The translations under genes were made by a program, and so were the position numbers. A model generated the notes under the pieces. It saw nothing but the letters and a program-made list of their open reading frames with translations. It had not been told where the DNA came from and searched no databases. Of a stretch of DNA of 64,000 nt, positions 1 to 9,723 are shown one piece after another. This DNA is from Stutzerimonas stutzeri (GTDB lineage: Bacteria; Pseudomonadota; Gammaproteobacteria; Pseudomonadales; Pseudomonadaceae). Within the stretch, counting starts at the first letter, position 1; every line of letters starts with the position of its first letter. The DNA is taken from NCBI RefSeq assembly GCF_000219605.1, contig NC_015740.1, positions 3,782,001 through 3,846,000 of the forward strand. Reading direction: 5' to 3'.

Positions 1-1021
1 CCCCGACGATGCCCGCCGGTAACTGCAGCGGCCGACCGGTGTGGCCGAGGGTCACCCGGGCGATCATGGCCAGGATCAAGCCACTCATCGAGCCGACGCT
101 CAGGGCATGCAGCGACGGGCTGGACTGCGCCAGCAGACCGAAATGCCAGAGCGCCAGGCCGAACGCCGCGACCACCAGCCAGAGCATCGCCAGGTGCAAC
201 GACCAGAGCAGGCCGACCTTCCAGATGCCTTTGTCGTACCAGCGCGCCAGGCGCAGCAGGTGGCCGGCACCGATGGCGGCAAACAGCAGCCCCAGCAAGG
301 GTTGCGGGCGCATGGCCAGGCCGAAGGCGTGCAGCAGGGCGATCACACCGGTGCCAACCAGCAGGGCGACGTCCAGCCAGACCCAGGGCTTGACCGCCTC
401 GAGCTTGCCCAGCCCACGCTGGGTGAAGAACGGGATCACGCGGCCGCCGATCAGTGCCATCAGCGCCGCGACCAACCACAGACCGGCCAGCACACCCTGG
501 CGCTGCAGGGCATCGCTGCCTTGCAGCAGGCCGGTCAGCACCAGCAGATCGGCACCGAACATCAGCGCCAGCACCACCACGATCGGGTAGTTGCGCTTCT
601 GCCGCACGGCCCAGAGCATGCGCGCCATCATCCAGGCCAGGGCCAGCAGGAACAGCAGGTCCAGCGGGGCCAGCCACCCGGCCGGCAGGCCGAACAACCA
701 GCCCAGGCGTGCCGCCAGCCAAAGCAGCGCCAACCCCATCAGGCGATTGCCGGACGGCGCGATCTGCCCGGTCCACGTCTGCACGGCGGTGAGCAGAAAA
801 CCGGCGACGATGGCCATGGCGAAGCCGAACAGCATCTCGTGGCGGTGCCAGGCCAACCAGCCGCCGGTGGGCTGGAAGCCCGGCCAATGGCCGGTCCAGG
901 TCGCCACCCAGAGCGGGATCGCCAGCAACGCGTAAACGCTGCCGGCGAGAAAGAACGGGCGAAATGCGAGCCGCCAGATGGGCGCGATACTCAGGGCTTT
1001 TCGCCGATCGATAACTTGCAC
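1..1021 (-). CDS. nnrS: NnrS family haem/copper membrane protein, partial (C-terminus outside window)
   Basis: NnrS proteins are polytopic haem- and copper-containing inner-membrane proteins that lessen nitrosative stress during denitrification. The frame reads leftward from a GTG at 1021 and runs off the window after about 340 codons; the family is near 390-400 residues, so roughly 50 are missing. The N-terminus has the family signature PIWRLAFRPFFLAGS, followed by a WHRHEMLFGF segment holding conserved histidines and by many hydrophobic helices. I chose the GTG because GGAG lies 8 nt upstream and no ATG precedes the signature. It lies downstream of tatE on the same strand but 314 bp away and has its own ANR/DNR box at 1141-1154, so it is probably transcribed independently under low oxygen and nitric oxide. 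The opposite-strand frame over the same bases is a GC-rich shadow. Confidence 0.9.
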   Translation of the reverse strand, partial: MQVIDRRKALSIAPIWRLAFRPFFLAGSVYALLAIPLWVATWTGHWPGFQPTGGWLAWHRHEMLFGFAMAIVAGFLLTAVQTWTGQIAPSGNRLMGLALLWLAARLGWLFGLPAGWLAPLDLLFLLALAWMMARMLWAVRQKRNYPIVVVLALMFGADLLVLTGLLQGSDALQRQGVLAGLWLVAALMALIGGRVIPFFTQRGLGKLEAVKPWVWLDVALLVGTGVIALLHAFGLAMRPQPLLGLLFAAIGAGHLLRLARWYDKGIWKVGLLWSLHLAMLWLVVAAFGLALWHFGLLAQSSPSLHALSVGSMSGLILAMIARVTLGHTGRPLQLPAGIVG

Positions 1022-1140
1022 GGAAGGGCCTCCAGACGTTCTGCGCCCGACTGCGACAACCGCGACGCGCCGGACTCGATGACCGCTCCCGAATCCGGGA
1101 GCCAGGATTACTTTCTACAGGGTAGGTACCCTCGGCAGAC

Positions 1141-1154
1141 TTGATTGCAATCAG
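1141..1154 (-). promoter_or_regulatory. ANR/DNR (FNR-type) box upstream of nnrS
   Basis: TTGATTGCAATCAG matches the FNR/ANR/DNR consensus TTGAT-N4-ATCAA at 9 of 10 defined positions. It sits about 120 bp upstream of the nnrS GTG, a plausible activator position for a promoter near 1105. Its core is identical to the box upstream of nosR. Confidence 0.8.
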
Positions 1155-1281
1155 CTTTTTTCCGAGGGGGTGGGAAAGTGACGATCGGCGGGCAAGGGCC
1201 GCAGTCAGGCGCACCATGGCGGTGCGAAGCGACGCAGCTGATCGTGCAGAGGTAGGTCGCGGCGGGCACGAGGTGCCCGAG

Positions 1282-1321
1282 GCAGCCCGTCCAGATGCCG
1301 AGGCGCGGCCGGACGGGCTGC
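1282..1321 (-). terminator. Stem-loop downstream of tatE, possible terminator
   Basis: GCAGCCCGTCC (1282-1292) pairs perfectly with GGACGGGCTGC (1311-1321). It lies 14 bp past the tatE stop codon at the end of the nos operon. There is no clear U-tract on the minus strand, so termination efficiency is uncertain. Confidence 0.5.
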
Positions 1322-1335
1322 TTCGGAGATGACGG

Positions 1336-1518
1336 TTACTTGAGTTCCTGCTTCACCGTTTCGGTATGGGCGGCGGTCTCGCCTTCGCTCACCGATTTGC
1401 GGAACCCGCTGATCGCGCTGCCCAGATCGGAGCCCAGGCCACGCAGGCGCTTGGTGCCGAACAGCATGACCACGATCAGAAGAATGATCAGAAGTTGCCA
1501 GACGCTGATACCCATCAT
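1336..1518 (-). CDS. tatE: Sec-independent translocase TatA/TatE-like protein
   Basis: A 60-residue TatA/E-type component of the twin-arginine translocon. It begins with one hydrophobic helix ([18 protein letters not shown]), followed by the [23 protein letters not shown] amphipathic segment, whose length and order are typical of the family. The start at 1518 has GAGG 7 nt upstream; a second ATG follows at once. It closes the nos gene order, as known from P. stutzeri. This fits the job, because NosZ here carries a twin-arginine signal and must cross the membrane folded. Whether it is dedicated to NosZ or simply adds to the housekeeping Tat system cannot be read from sequence. Confidence 0.93.
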   Translation of the reverse strand: MMGISVWQLLIILLIVVMLFGTKRLRGLGSDLGSAISGFRKSVSEGETAAHTETVKQELK

Positions 1519-1565
1519 TGTGTTACCTCGCAAGTGTCGGAAGACTGGTCGTCACTGTCCGGGGC

Positions 1566-2138
1566 TCAGTGCCCCGCATGCGCGCCGTGTGCATCGTCGG
1601 ACAGGTGCCCGTGCATGCCGCCATGTTGCATGCTGGCCGCTTCCTGCAGCAGCGCCTGATCGATCTCTTCGAAGCGCAGCACACGGCCGCCGTGCATGCT
1701 CGCCAGGGCCTGGGCGTCCTGCTCCTGGGCGAAGCTGGCGAGCGACGCACCCATGGCGCCCTTGAGCGTCGTGCCGACCACATAGTAGGCGCTGGTTGCG
1801 TCGATCAGATGACCGTCGTCCGGATGTTCCCAGACGCTGCGGCCCATGTCGTGCACATACAGCCGGGCCTCGAGCAGGCGGTTCTCCGGCTGCAGCCACC
1901 AGCCCAGCATCTCGGCGGTGGAACAGAACTTCTTCACCCCGCCCTTCTCCACCGCCTGACCCTTGGGCCCGGGGAAGTCGCTGATGATCATGCCGCAGAC
2001 ATGGCACTCGTCGCTGGCATGGAAGGCCACCGGCTCGAGCGATTGCCGGACCTCCTCCTGCTCGCCGCAGCCGGCCAGGCCGAGGCCCAGCAGCAGGGCG
2101 AAGACGGCGCCGGCGCCGATGCGATGCAAAGTGTTCAT
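1566..2138 (-). CDS. nosL: NosL copper chaperone lipoprotein
   Basis: NosL is an outer-membrane-anchored, periplasm-facing Cu(I) chaperone needed to load the CuZ centre of nitrous oxide reductase. The 190-residue product starts with a lipoprotein signal whose lipobox LAGC puts the lipidated cysteine at about residue 24. Met and Cys residues follow in the ECHVCGMIISDFPGPKGQ motif, a hallmark of NosL. The C-terminus is rich in His and Met (MQHGGMHGHLSDDAHGAHAGH), consistent with metal binding. The start has GAGGAG upstream. It sits between nosY and tatE in the usual order. Confidence 0.95.
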   Translation of the reverse strand: MNTLHRIGAGAVFALLLGLGLAGCGEQEEVRQSLEPVAFHASDECHVCGMIISDFPGPKGQAVEKGGVKKFCSTAEMLGWWLQPENRLLEARLYVHDMGRSVWEHPDDGHLIDATSAYYVVGTTLKGAMGASLASFAQEQDAQALASMHGGRVLRFEEIDQALLQEAASMQHGGMHGHLSDDAHGAHAGH

Positions 2139-2163
2139 GGCGTTCTCCTCGATTCGTGAAAGG

Positions 2164-2994
2164 TCAGGCCAGGCGCCGGCGGAAGATGCCGTAGGCCAGC
2201 AGCAGCGAGACACCGACCCAGGCCAGCAGGCACAGCCAGAGCATGGCCGCCGGCACCGGCAGGTCCGCCCCAAGCGACAGCACGCCCATGGCGCTGCCGC
2301 TGCCCTCAAAGCCGGACAGGTTGATCAGCCGGTAGATGTCGGTGGGGTTGAGCAGGAGCAGCCAGGGCAGCAGCTCCGGATTGAACTTGCCTTCGCTGAG
2401 CACCAGCAGCGCCAGCAGCACCAGGTCGAAGACCAGCACGAAGAGAAACCAGACGCCGAGCGCAAGGCCCGCGGCGCTGGACTTTTCGTTGACCTTGCCG
2501 CTGAGCACGTAGGCAAAGGCGAGAAACACCCAGCCGAGCAGCGTCGAGGAGATCATGAAGCGACCGAACGCCCAGAGCAGCAGGCCCAGCTCGACGCCGT
2601 CCACCAGCAGGGCGATGGCCAGCGCGGCACAGCCGAAGCCGATCAGCACCGCCAGGGCCAGGATCAGCCCGTGGCCGACGAACTTGCCCAGCAGGATCTG
2701 CCCGCGGCCCAGCGGGTAGGTCAGCAGCAGCATCAGGGTGCCGCCTTCGTCCTCGCCGACGATGGCGTCATAGGCCAGCAGCAGCGCGATCAGCGGCATC
2801 AGAAAGGTGGCCAGGCTGGCCAGGCTGGCGATGGTCGCCGGGATCGAGGTGAAGCCCAGCTGCCCGGAGGCCGCGGCGCCGAGCCAGGCGATGCCCACTG
2901 CGAGCACGGCGAACAGCAGGCTGATGGCGAGCAGCCAGCGATTGCGCAGGCCGTCGCTGAGTTCCTTGCGCGCGATGTTCCAGACCTGGTTCAT
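2164..2994 (-). CDS. nosY: NosY ABC transporter permease
   Basis: This 276-residue protein is the membrane partner of NosF in the NosDFY ABC complex, which delivers a sulfur species or helps load copper for CuZ assembly in NosZ. About six hydrophobic segments are visible, from [19 protein letters not shown] to the C-terminal [18 protein letters not shown]. The start overlaps the nosF stop by 4 nt (2991-2994), so the two are translationally coupled. Length and position match NosY of denitrifying pseudomonads. Confidence 0.95.
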
Positions 2995-3917
2995 GGCCGA
3001 CCCTCCTGGGCGCGCACGTCGCCGGCGCGCTCCATGTAATAGCGGTAGAGGTCTTCCAGCGATGGCTGATGGATCTCGATGTCCTCCGGCTCTCCCTCAC
3101 CCAGCAGCTGGCGCAGCAACACCAGCTTGTGGCCGTTGACGGCCACGACCTCGATGCTCGACTCGCTGAGCCCGCGTGCGCTGTGGCCTGCATCGGTCCA
3201 GCGCTGCAACCAGCTGTCCCGCTCGCTGATACCACTGGCGCGAATGCGCACCGGCAGCCCTGCCTCGGCACGCAATTGCGAGAGGCTGCCCACTGCCTGC
3301 AGGCAGCCCTTGGCGAGAATTGCAGCCCGGTTGATGTGCGCCTCGACGCCCGGTAGCACGTGGGAGCAAAGAATGATGCTGGTGCCGCGCTGACGCAGGC
3401 GATCAATCAGCAGATAGAGATCCTGGGTGGCGATCGGATCGAGCCCCACGGTCGGCTCATCGAGCAGCAGCAAGCGCGGTTCGCCGAGCAGTGCCTGGGC
3501 CAGACCGAGGCGCTGGCGCATGCCCTTGGAATAGGTCTTCACCCGGCGATCCGCGGCATGGGCGAGGCCGACCTGCTCGAGCAGCTCATCCACCTGGGTC
3601 AACGCCGCGCCCTTCAGGCGAGCGAAGTGGCGCAGGGTTTCGCGGCCGCTGAGTTGCGGATAGAAGGTCACGTTCTCCGGTAGATAGCCGAGCTGACGGC
3701 GCACTTGCGGATCGTTCGGCGCGCGGCCGAGTACCTTGACCTGGCCTTCGCTCGGTGAGAGCAGGCCGAGAATCAGCTTCATGCTGGTGGTCTTGCCCGC
3801 GCCGTTATGGCCGAACAACCCCAGCACCTCACCTTCACCGAGGTTCAGATTCAAATCGTGCAGCACGGTCATGCTGCCGTAACGCTGGCTTACGCCCTGG
3901 ATCTCGACGGCGTTCAT
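2991..3917 (-). CDS. nosF: NosF ABC transporter ATP-binding protein
   Basis: Cytoplasmic ATPase of the NosDFY complex for nitrous oxide reductase maturation. Over 308 residues it shows Walker [10 protein letters not shown] (about 36-44), a degenerate ABC signature YSKGMRQR (about 129-136) and Walker B LLLLDEP (about 149-155). The start overlaps the nosD stop by 4 nt (ATGA), and the stop overlaps the nosY start, giving tight nosD-F-Y coupling. It is intact and of normal length. Confidence 0.96.
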
Positions 3918-5224
3918 GACGTTGGTTCCTGCTTTTCGGTAAGGAGTTTTTCAGTGGGCAGCTTCATCAATGGATGGCTGTCCTGCACGCCTGGTGACTT
4001 GATCACCGGGAACGCCCGCTGCACCCAACGCAGCACCTCGATGCTCGGGCTGTTCATCAGCAAGCGCACCTGCGGGTAGAGCCAGAGCAGGCGATCGACG
4101 TTGTCGTTCGGTTCGTAGGCGATATCGCCGAGACCGTCGTTGTTGCGATCCCAGCCCAGGTAATCACTCCAGTAGTTGCCGCGGCCATCCACCGACCACT
4201 CCTGGGTGCGGCTGGCGACGTACTTGACCTGCTGTTGGTTGCCAACGAAGGCGTTACCGGAGATGCGGTTGTCTTCGGAACCGGCGGTCAGGTGGATGCC
4301 CAGCGAGCTCTTTTCGAAGTGATTGTTTTCGATGGTGTTGAACAGCGAGTTGTAGATGAACAGCGCTTTGCCCTCACCACCGCTGATCATGCTGTCGCCA
4401 CCCGTATCACCACGCTGCACGTCGCTGACGAAGTTGCCGGTAATGGTCGAATAGGTGATGTAGTTCATCAGGATGCCGTAGTTCTGATCCTGCTCGGAAC
4501 GGTTGCCGGTCACCGTCAGCTTGCGGCTCTGCATCAACGCATAACCCGTGCGCGTACGACGGGTTACGTTGTCGATGAGGCTGTTTTCGTTGGCGAACAT
4601 GTAATGCACGCCGTAACGAACATCCTCGATCACGTTGCCTTCGAGGTGGTTGCCGTTGGAGGTATCGATGTAGATGCCATCGCGCGCATTGCGTACGTGA
4701 TTGTGCAGCACGCGTGCGCCACTAACGGCGAACAGGTGAATGCCGTTGCCGCGATCCTGCGAACGGACGCCGGCGTCGCCATCGATTTCATTGCCTATCA
4801 CCTGCACGTCTCTGGTGCCATCGACGAACACACCGAACCCCGGGCCGCGCATACGGTTATTGCTGATCTGCGCACGTTCCGCAGCAGGCAGGATGAATAC
4901 TGCCGAATCCATGGCGGTGAGGTCGGAGCCCCATTCGTGCAACGTGCAACCTTCGACTAGGACGTCGGGCGCGCTGATGAGCAGGCTGCTGCCCTGCCCC
5001 TGCGACTGGATGACGGCTCCCGGTTCGCACCGCAGCTGCATGGGCTGCTCGATGGTGAACTGGCCTTGATACTCACCGGCAGGCAAGCGCCAGCGGTTCT
5101 CACCATCGGGCTGCAGCGGCAAGGTGGTAATCGATTGCGGTGCCGCCTGGGCAGCACCACTGAATAAAAGCAGCAGCGAAACTGCCGCTGAGTACCGCGA
5201 GAAAGTAGCCTGAGCTTTGAACAC
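3914..5224 (-). CDS. nosD: NosD periplasmic copper-oxidase maturation protein
   Basis: NosD is the periplasmic right-handed beta-helix component of NosDFY, required for CuZ biogenesis. The 436-residue product has a Sec signal peptide ([12 protein letters not shown], cleavage near residue 28). It is then built from repeated beta-helix turns such as [34 protein letters not shown] (shown by motif only: N-x-I/V-x...G-I/V-x spacing), the CASH/PbH1 pattern. The start is a GTG at 5224 with AAGG about 10 nt upstream. A hairpin lies in the 121-bp gap to nosZ, consistent with nosDFY having transcription partly separate from nosZ. Confidence 0.95.
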
Positions 5225-5271
5225 TGCGTTTTAACCTTCTTCAGCTTCCAGGCGGGTAAACACTGCGGGAA

Positions 5272-5294
5272 GAACCTCGGCAGGGCCGAGGTTC
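5272..5294 (-). terminator. Stem-loop between nosZ and nosD
   Basis: GAACCTCGG (5272-5280) and CCGAGGTTC (5286-5294) form a perfect 9-bp stem with a 5-nt loop in the nosZ-nosD gap. On the minus strand it is followed by only a short T-rich stretch. It could be a partial terminator or an mRNA stability element that lowers nosDFY relative to nosZ. Confidence 0.6.
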
Positions 5295-5345
5295 CTCGCG
5301 CAGTCGCTGAACTATCACCGGCTTATTGGCGATGGCTCGAACAGC

Positions 5346-7259
5346 TTAGGCCGGCTCGACCATCATGCGGCCGACCATTTCCATGTGCAGCGCATGGCAG
5401 AACCAGCTGCAGTAGTACCAGTGCAGGCCTGGCTTGTCAGCGACAAAGGTGATGGAAGAAGTCTGCTGCGGGCTGATCTCCATGCTCACGCCATGGTTGA
5501 CCACCACGAAGCCGTGGGAGACGTCTTCGATCTGGTCGATGTTGGTGATGGTCACGGTGACTTCATCGCCCTGCTTGACGGTGAACTCCTGCACGCCGAA
5601 CGCCGGCGCCATCGAGGTCATGTACACGCGCACCTTGTTGCCGTCGCGGATGACCTTGTTGTCGGTATCGAGGTTGATGCCGTCCTTCTTCGCCATTTCC
5701 ACGGTCGGGGCGAAGAACGGATCGTTGCGGTCCCAGATCTTCTTGGTCTTGATCTGATCACGGCGAGCCATGATGCAGTCATGCGGTTCGGCAAAGGTCG
5801 GGCCGTCATGTACCAGCTTCATCTCGTCGCCGGAGATGTCGATCAGTTGGTCGTTCTCGGGATGCAGCGGGCCAACCGGCAGGAAGCGGTCCTTGGAGAA
5901 CTTGGACAGTGCTACCAGCCACTTGCCATCGGCTTCATTGGTTTCACACAGCGACGCGTGCAGGTGACCCGGCTGGTAGTGCACATCAAGCTTCTGCTTG
6001 ATGTAGTTGACCTTCTCGCCCTTGTAGGCACGAACAGCTTCTTCCATGTTCCACTTGACCACCTGGCTGTCGATGAACAGCGTGGTGTAGGCGTTACCGC
6101 GGCCGTCGAAGGTGGTGTGCAGCGGGCCGAGACCCAGCTCAGGCTCACCCACGATCACATCACGCGGATCGGCCAGCTTGCCGGCGAACAGGTCGGGCAG
6201 CTTGGCGATCTCGATCATCGATACGGTCGGCGACAGCTTGCCGTTGGCGATGAAGTACTTGCCATCGGACGAGGTGTTGCAGCCGTGCGGGTTCTTCGGC
6301 ACCGGGATGTAGCGGGTGAACTCGCTGTCCTTGTTGCCCTTCTTGCGGCCATCGAGCACCGGCACCTTGGAGTCGCCGAGATTGATGAACTTGCCGGCCT
6401 TGACCGCCTTCTCCGCCGCCTCGATGTCGAACACCACGACCCAGTCGCGCTCGTTGCGCATCATGCCGCCCAGGTCGTAGGCCTTCTCCGAGTTGTAGCA
6501 GGTGGCTGCGGTGAAGCGGCCGGTGTAATCGGCATCGGTGTTGTCGAGGTTGCCGTCGACGATGATCTGGAAAGCGACTTCCATCTTCTCGGCGTCGATG
6601 ACGTTGTACATGGTGTAGCTGTTTTCATCCTGCAGGTCGAAGACCTTGCCGTCGTTCGGGTGCGGGATGACGAATTCGGCGTTGGCGAACACGTACTTGG
6701 TGTAGGGCACCTTCTGCAGACGCAGACCGTGGATGGCCTGGCAGTTGGGGATGGTGATCATCTTGTCGCACTTCATGATATCCAGGCGGATACGCGCGAC
6801 ACGGGTGTTGGCCTTGTCGTTGATGAACACGTACTTGCCGTCGTACTTGCCGTCGGTCATGGAGATGTGCGGGTGGTGGCAGTCGCCGTTGAGGAACTTG
6901 GCGCTGTCGCCCATGATCGCGCGGCTTTCGTTGGTCAGGCCCCAACCGCTGGCGGAGTCGACGTTGAACACCGGGATGCGCATCAGCTCGCGCATGGACG
7001 GGATGCCCAACACGCGCACCTCGCCCTGGTGGCCGCCGCTCCAGAAACCGTAATAGTCATCCAGCTCGCCGGGACCGACGTGGATGTTCTGCTGCGCATC
7101 CTTGACCGCGGCGGCCCAGGATTCGCGGGTCATCACCGCGCCGCCGAAGGCGGTGGCCGCAACGGCCGCGCCGGTCACCGCACTGGCGCCGAGGAAGTTA
7201 CGACGGCTGATGCCGCCCTTCTCCAGCACCTCGGGGTTGTTCTTGCTCTTGTCGCTCAT
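5346..7259 (-). CDS. nosZ: Nitrous oxide reductase NosZ (clade I, Tat-exported)
   Basis: Periplasmic multicopper enzyme that reduces N2O to N2, the last step of denitrification. The 637-residue precursor has a twin-arginine signal (SRRNFLG, residues 18-24), so it is a clade I enzyme. The seven-bladed propeller follows, with the NGDCHHPHISMTDG histidine motif, and the C-terminal cupredoxin carries CuA ligands: C617, W619, C621, H625 and M628 within WYYCSWFCHALHMEM. This matches P. stutzeri NosZ ligand spacing with an offset of one. The start at 7259 is chosen over an upstream in-frame codon because AAGGAG lies 8 nt before it. It follows nosR by 67 bp. Confidence 0.98.
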   Translation of the reverse strand: MSDKSKNNPEVLEKGGISRRNFLGASAVTGAAVAATAFGGAVMTRESWAAAVKDAQQNIHVGPGELDDYYGFWSGGHQGEVRVLGIPSMRELMRIPVFNVDSASGWGLTNESRAIMGDSAKFLNGDCHHPHISMTDGKYDGKYVFINDKANTRVARIRLDIMKCDKMITIPNCQAIHGLRLQKVPYTKYVFANAEFVIPHPNDGKVFDLQDENSYTMYNVIDAEKMEVAFQIIVDGNLDNTDADYTGRFTAATCYNSEKAYDLGGMMRNERDWVVVFDIEAAEKAVKAGKFINLGDSKVPVLDGRKKGNKDSEFTRYIPVPKNPHGCNTSSDGKYFIANGKLSPTVSMIEIAKLPDLFAGKLADPRDVIVGEPELGLGPLHTTFDGRGNAYTTLFIDSQVVKWNMEEAVRAYKGEKVNYIKQKLDVHYQPGHLHASLCETNEADGKWLVALSKFSKDRFLPVGPLHPENDQLIDISGDEMKLVHDGPTFAEPHDCIMARRDQIKTKKIWDRNDPFFAPTVEMAKKDGINLDTDNKVIRDGNKVRVYMTSMAPAFGVQEFTVKQGDEVTVTITNIDQIEDVSHGFVVVNHGVSMEISPQQTSSITFVADKPGLHWYYCSWFCHALHMEMVGRMMVEPA

Positions 7260-7326
7260 GGGGTTTTGCTCCTTTGGGACATCTGCTTCAAACACACTCG
7301 ATCGAGCACCTCGCCGGGGCGATGGC

Positions 7327-9504
7327 TCAGGGTTCCACCACTTGCACTACGGGAATCAGCTCGGCGGATGCCGGCGCCTTCTTGTCGCGCTTCTTGCGCT
7401 TGTTCTTGTTCACCAGCGGCGGGCACTTGTGCTCGTTGTGGTAGGTCATCTGGCAATCGAGGCAGTAGTGGCACTCGTTGGCATTGATATGGCCGTCGGG
7501 ATGGATCGCCTGGATCTCGCATTCCTTGGCGCAGAGCTGGCAGGGGCTGCCACACTCCTTGCGGCGCTTGAGCCAGTCGAACAGGCGCAGCTTGGTCGGG
7601 ATCGCCAGCGCCGCGCCCAGCGGGCAGACGTAACGGCAGTACACCTTGCGGGTGAAGATGTTGATGACCAGGAGGAACACCGCGTAGGCGACGAACCACC
7701 ACTGGCGGTCGAACTTGAGGGTGATGGCGGTCTTGAACGGCTCAACCTCGGCGGCCTTCTCGGCCATCATCATCGACTCGAGGGAGATGCCGAACAGCAC
7801 CAGCAGGACGATGTACTTGATGGCCCAAAGCCGCTCGTGCACCGCGAAGGGCAGCTCGTACTGCGGAATCTTCAGCTTGCGTGCGGCTTCGTTGATCAGC
7901 TCCTGCAGCGCGCCGAACGGACACAGCCAGCCGCAGAACACACCGCGGCCCCAGAGCAGGATGGTGGCGGCGGTGAAGGTCCAGATGATGAAGATCACCG
8001 GGTCGGAGAGGAACAGCTCCCAGCGGAAGTCCTGGAACAGCGCGTGGACGAAGGTCAGCACGTTGACCACAGACAGCTGCCCCAGCGCATACCAGCCGAT
8101 GAACACCACGGTGAACACCAGGTAGCCGCGGCGCAGCCAGTGCAGGAAGCGCGGCCGCTGGGTGAAGGTGTCCTGCAGGAAGAGGATCACCGTGAGCAGG
8201 CCGAGGGCGGCGAGGATGACGCCGATCTGGAAGCTCTTCTGGTACCATATGTTGACCCACATCGGCCGATTGGCTTCCTCAATGGCAGCCAGTTCCTCGG
8301 CGGTGGGCTGCGGCCGCTCGATGTAGTCCTCGAGCATCTGGTAGGGCAGTTCGAAGCTGGTGAACACGCCGCTCACCGGGCCGGTCTGGCGGCGCACCAG
8401 CAACTCCAGCACCCAGGGCGAGCCCGGATCGAAGCGGGCAGCCTCGCGGACGATGAAGATCGCCATCTCGCTGAAGCGCGGCGCGCCGTCGAGGTAGATA
8501 TCGTTCAGACGCTGGAAGTCGAGGTCGCGGAAGCTGATGATGTCGCCGAACTGGCGCAGCTGGACCCGATCGAAGATGCCGCCGCGCACGTAGCCCGAGC
8601 CCTTGAACGAATACTCGCCGCTGCCCAGCACGGCGATGGCGTGCTCGCCCGGCTTGAGCTCTTCCATCAGGAAGCGGTACTGATTGTCGCCCAGCAGGTT
8701 GCGGCCGATGGTCGGCGGGTTCAGCTCCGCGGCGTAGAGGTCGATGAAGGTCTCGTCGGCGGTCTGTGCGGTGGCCTCGTCGATGCCTTCGGCCTCGGTG
8801 CCCTTGAAGGCTTCGTCGATCTGCCCGCGAGTCAGGTGCAGACGCCGGATCGCACCACTGCCGGTCAGCTCGGTCCAGTTGGCCGGCTGGTAGACGTCCT
8901 GGCGCACGCTGGCGATCTTCGGCCGCGCGTTGCCGCCCCCCTCGATCAGGCCCAGCGAGACGGCCACCTCATGGGCGGCGCGCATGACGATCTCGTTGAC
9001 CACCATCACGGTCACGGTGGCGCCGGTCACGGCATCGATGGTCACAGCATTGCTGTCGCTGGAGCGACCGACCACCACGCGCTGGTCGGCCCGGATGCCC
9101 TGGTACTTGGCGTTGAAGTCGTGCAGTTTCTGTTCGGGAATGCCGATCAGCAGGATCGGTTCATGGTGCTCAAGCACATAGGCATCGACGATCACACCCT
9201 GCGGATCGAGCAGCACCTGCATGTTGATGGGTTTGCCGGAATAGGCGGGAATGTCCACCACATTGATGGACTGAAAGGCGTAGCCGAGTACCTCGTCACC
9301 CTTGGTGATCGTGCGGACCTGATAGTCGCCCTCGGCTGACGAGAGACTGGCACCGGGGAAGAACTTGTCGAGGCGCTGCTGCTCGGCTTCATATTCCCTG
9401 GCCTGCAGCGACGATGCGCAGACGCTCAGGATCAGCAGAATGACAAAGCCCTTGACCCAGGTACTGAACGTACCGGCCAGCGACCAGATTTCACGGGAAG
9501 CCAT
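7327..9504 (-). CDS. nosR: NosR membrane flavo-iron-sulfur protein, electron donor/regulator for NosZ
   Basis: NosR is needed for nosZ expression and for electron transfer to NosZ in vivo. The 725-residue protein opens with a signal segment (FVILLILSVCASSLQA) and a periplasmic FMN-binding domain with a VTGATVTVMVV motif (Thr for covalent FMN). Several membrane helices carry two CxxxCP motifs (C524-C528, C623-C627). Its cytoplasmic tail binds 4Fe-4S clusters: CGSPCQLCAKEC, then CHYCLDC and HKCPP. AGGT precedes the ATG. A perfect ANR/DNR box lies at 9567-9580, so the whole nos cluster is probably induced by low oxygen and NO. Confidence 0.97.
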   Translation of the reverse strand: MASREIWSLAGTFSTWVKGFVILLILSVCASSLQAREYEAEQQRLDKFFPGASLSSAEGDYQVRTITKGDEVLGYAFQSINVVDIPAYSGKPINMQVLLDPQGVIVDAYVLEHHEPILLIGIPEQKLHDFNAKYQGIRADQRVVVGRSSDSNAVTIDAVTGATVTVMVVNEIVMRAAHEVAVSLGLIEGGGNARPKIASVRQDVYQPANWTELTGSGAIRRLHLTRGQIDEAFKGTEAEGIDEATAQTADETFIDLYAAELNPPTIGRNLLGDNQYRFLMEELKPGEHAIAVLGSGEYSFKGSGYVRGGIFDRVQLRQFGDIISFRDLDFQRLNDIYLDGAPRFSEMAIFIVREAARFDPGSPWVLELLVRRQTGPVSGVFTSFELPYQMLEDYIERPQPTAEELAAIEEANRPMWVNIWYQKSFQIGVILAALGLLTVILFLQDTFTQRPRFLHWLRRGYLVFTVVFIGWYALGQLSVVNVLTFVHALFQDFRWELFLSDPVIFIIWTFTAATILLWGRGVFCGWLCPFGALQELINEAARKLKIPQYELPFAVHERLWAIKYIVLLVLFGISLESMMMAEKAAEVEPFKTAITLKFDRQWWFVAYAVFLLVINIFTRKVYCRYVCPLGAALAIPTKLRLFDWLKRRKECGSPCQLCAKECEIQAIHPDGHINANECHYCLDCQMTYHNEHKCPPLVNKNKRKKRDKKAPASAELIPVVQVVEP

Positions 9505-9566
9505 CGAATTACCTGCTTGTACGGTTGGCGTAAGCGGATGGTAGGTGAGCGTCTACATCCCTCCCC

Positions 9567-9580
9567 TTGATTGCAATCAA
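9567..9580 (-). promoter_or_regulatory. ANR/DNR box upstream of nosR
   Basis: TTGATTGCAATCAA is a perfect 14-bp palindrome matching TTGAT-N4-ATCAA, 63-76 bp upstream of the nosR start. In pseudomonads this site is bound by ANR and by the NO sensor DNR. The core equals the site upstream of nnrS. Confidence 0.9.
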
Positions 9581-9723
9581 GGACTCCCCCGGCGACTGGT
9601 TTCGTTGTCCCATGTCAAAGAACACCATGACCGTGAACAAAGACGTTGTTATGACTAGCCTAGGCCAGTAGGAGAGAGACGCAAGCTAGCGCACAGGACG
9701 GAGCATGCGCGCGAACGGAGATA

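Larger units (their letters stand above)
1022..1335. other. nnrS-tatE intergenic region (314 bp)
   Basis: No gene is seen here. The gap holds the ANR/DNR box at 1141-1154, a perfect NtrC-like palindrome GCACC-N5-GGTGC at 1211-1225, a small hairpin at 1264-1278, and an 11-bp stem-loop at 1282-1321 just after tatE. Confidence 0.7.

Noticed and set aside
41..1144. Long plus-strand open frame opposite nnrS
   Set aside because: Its translation is Gln/Arg/His-rich with no domain, and the minus strand encodes a clear NnrS protein; it is a GC-driven shadow.
5385..9339. Long plus-strand open frames opposite nosZ and nosR
   Set aside because: Low-complexity Val/His/Asp-rich translations mirror the codon bias of nosZ and nosR; no start signal or family resemblance.
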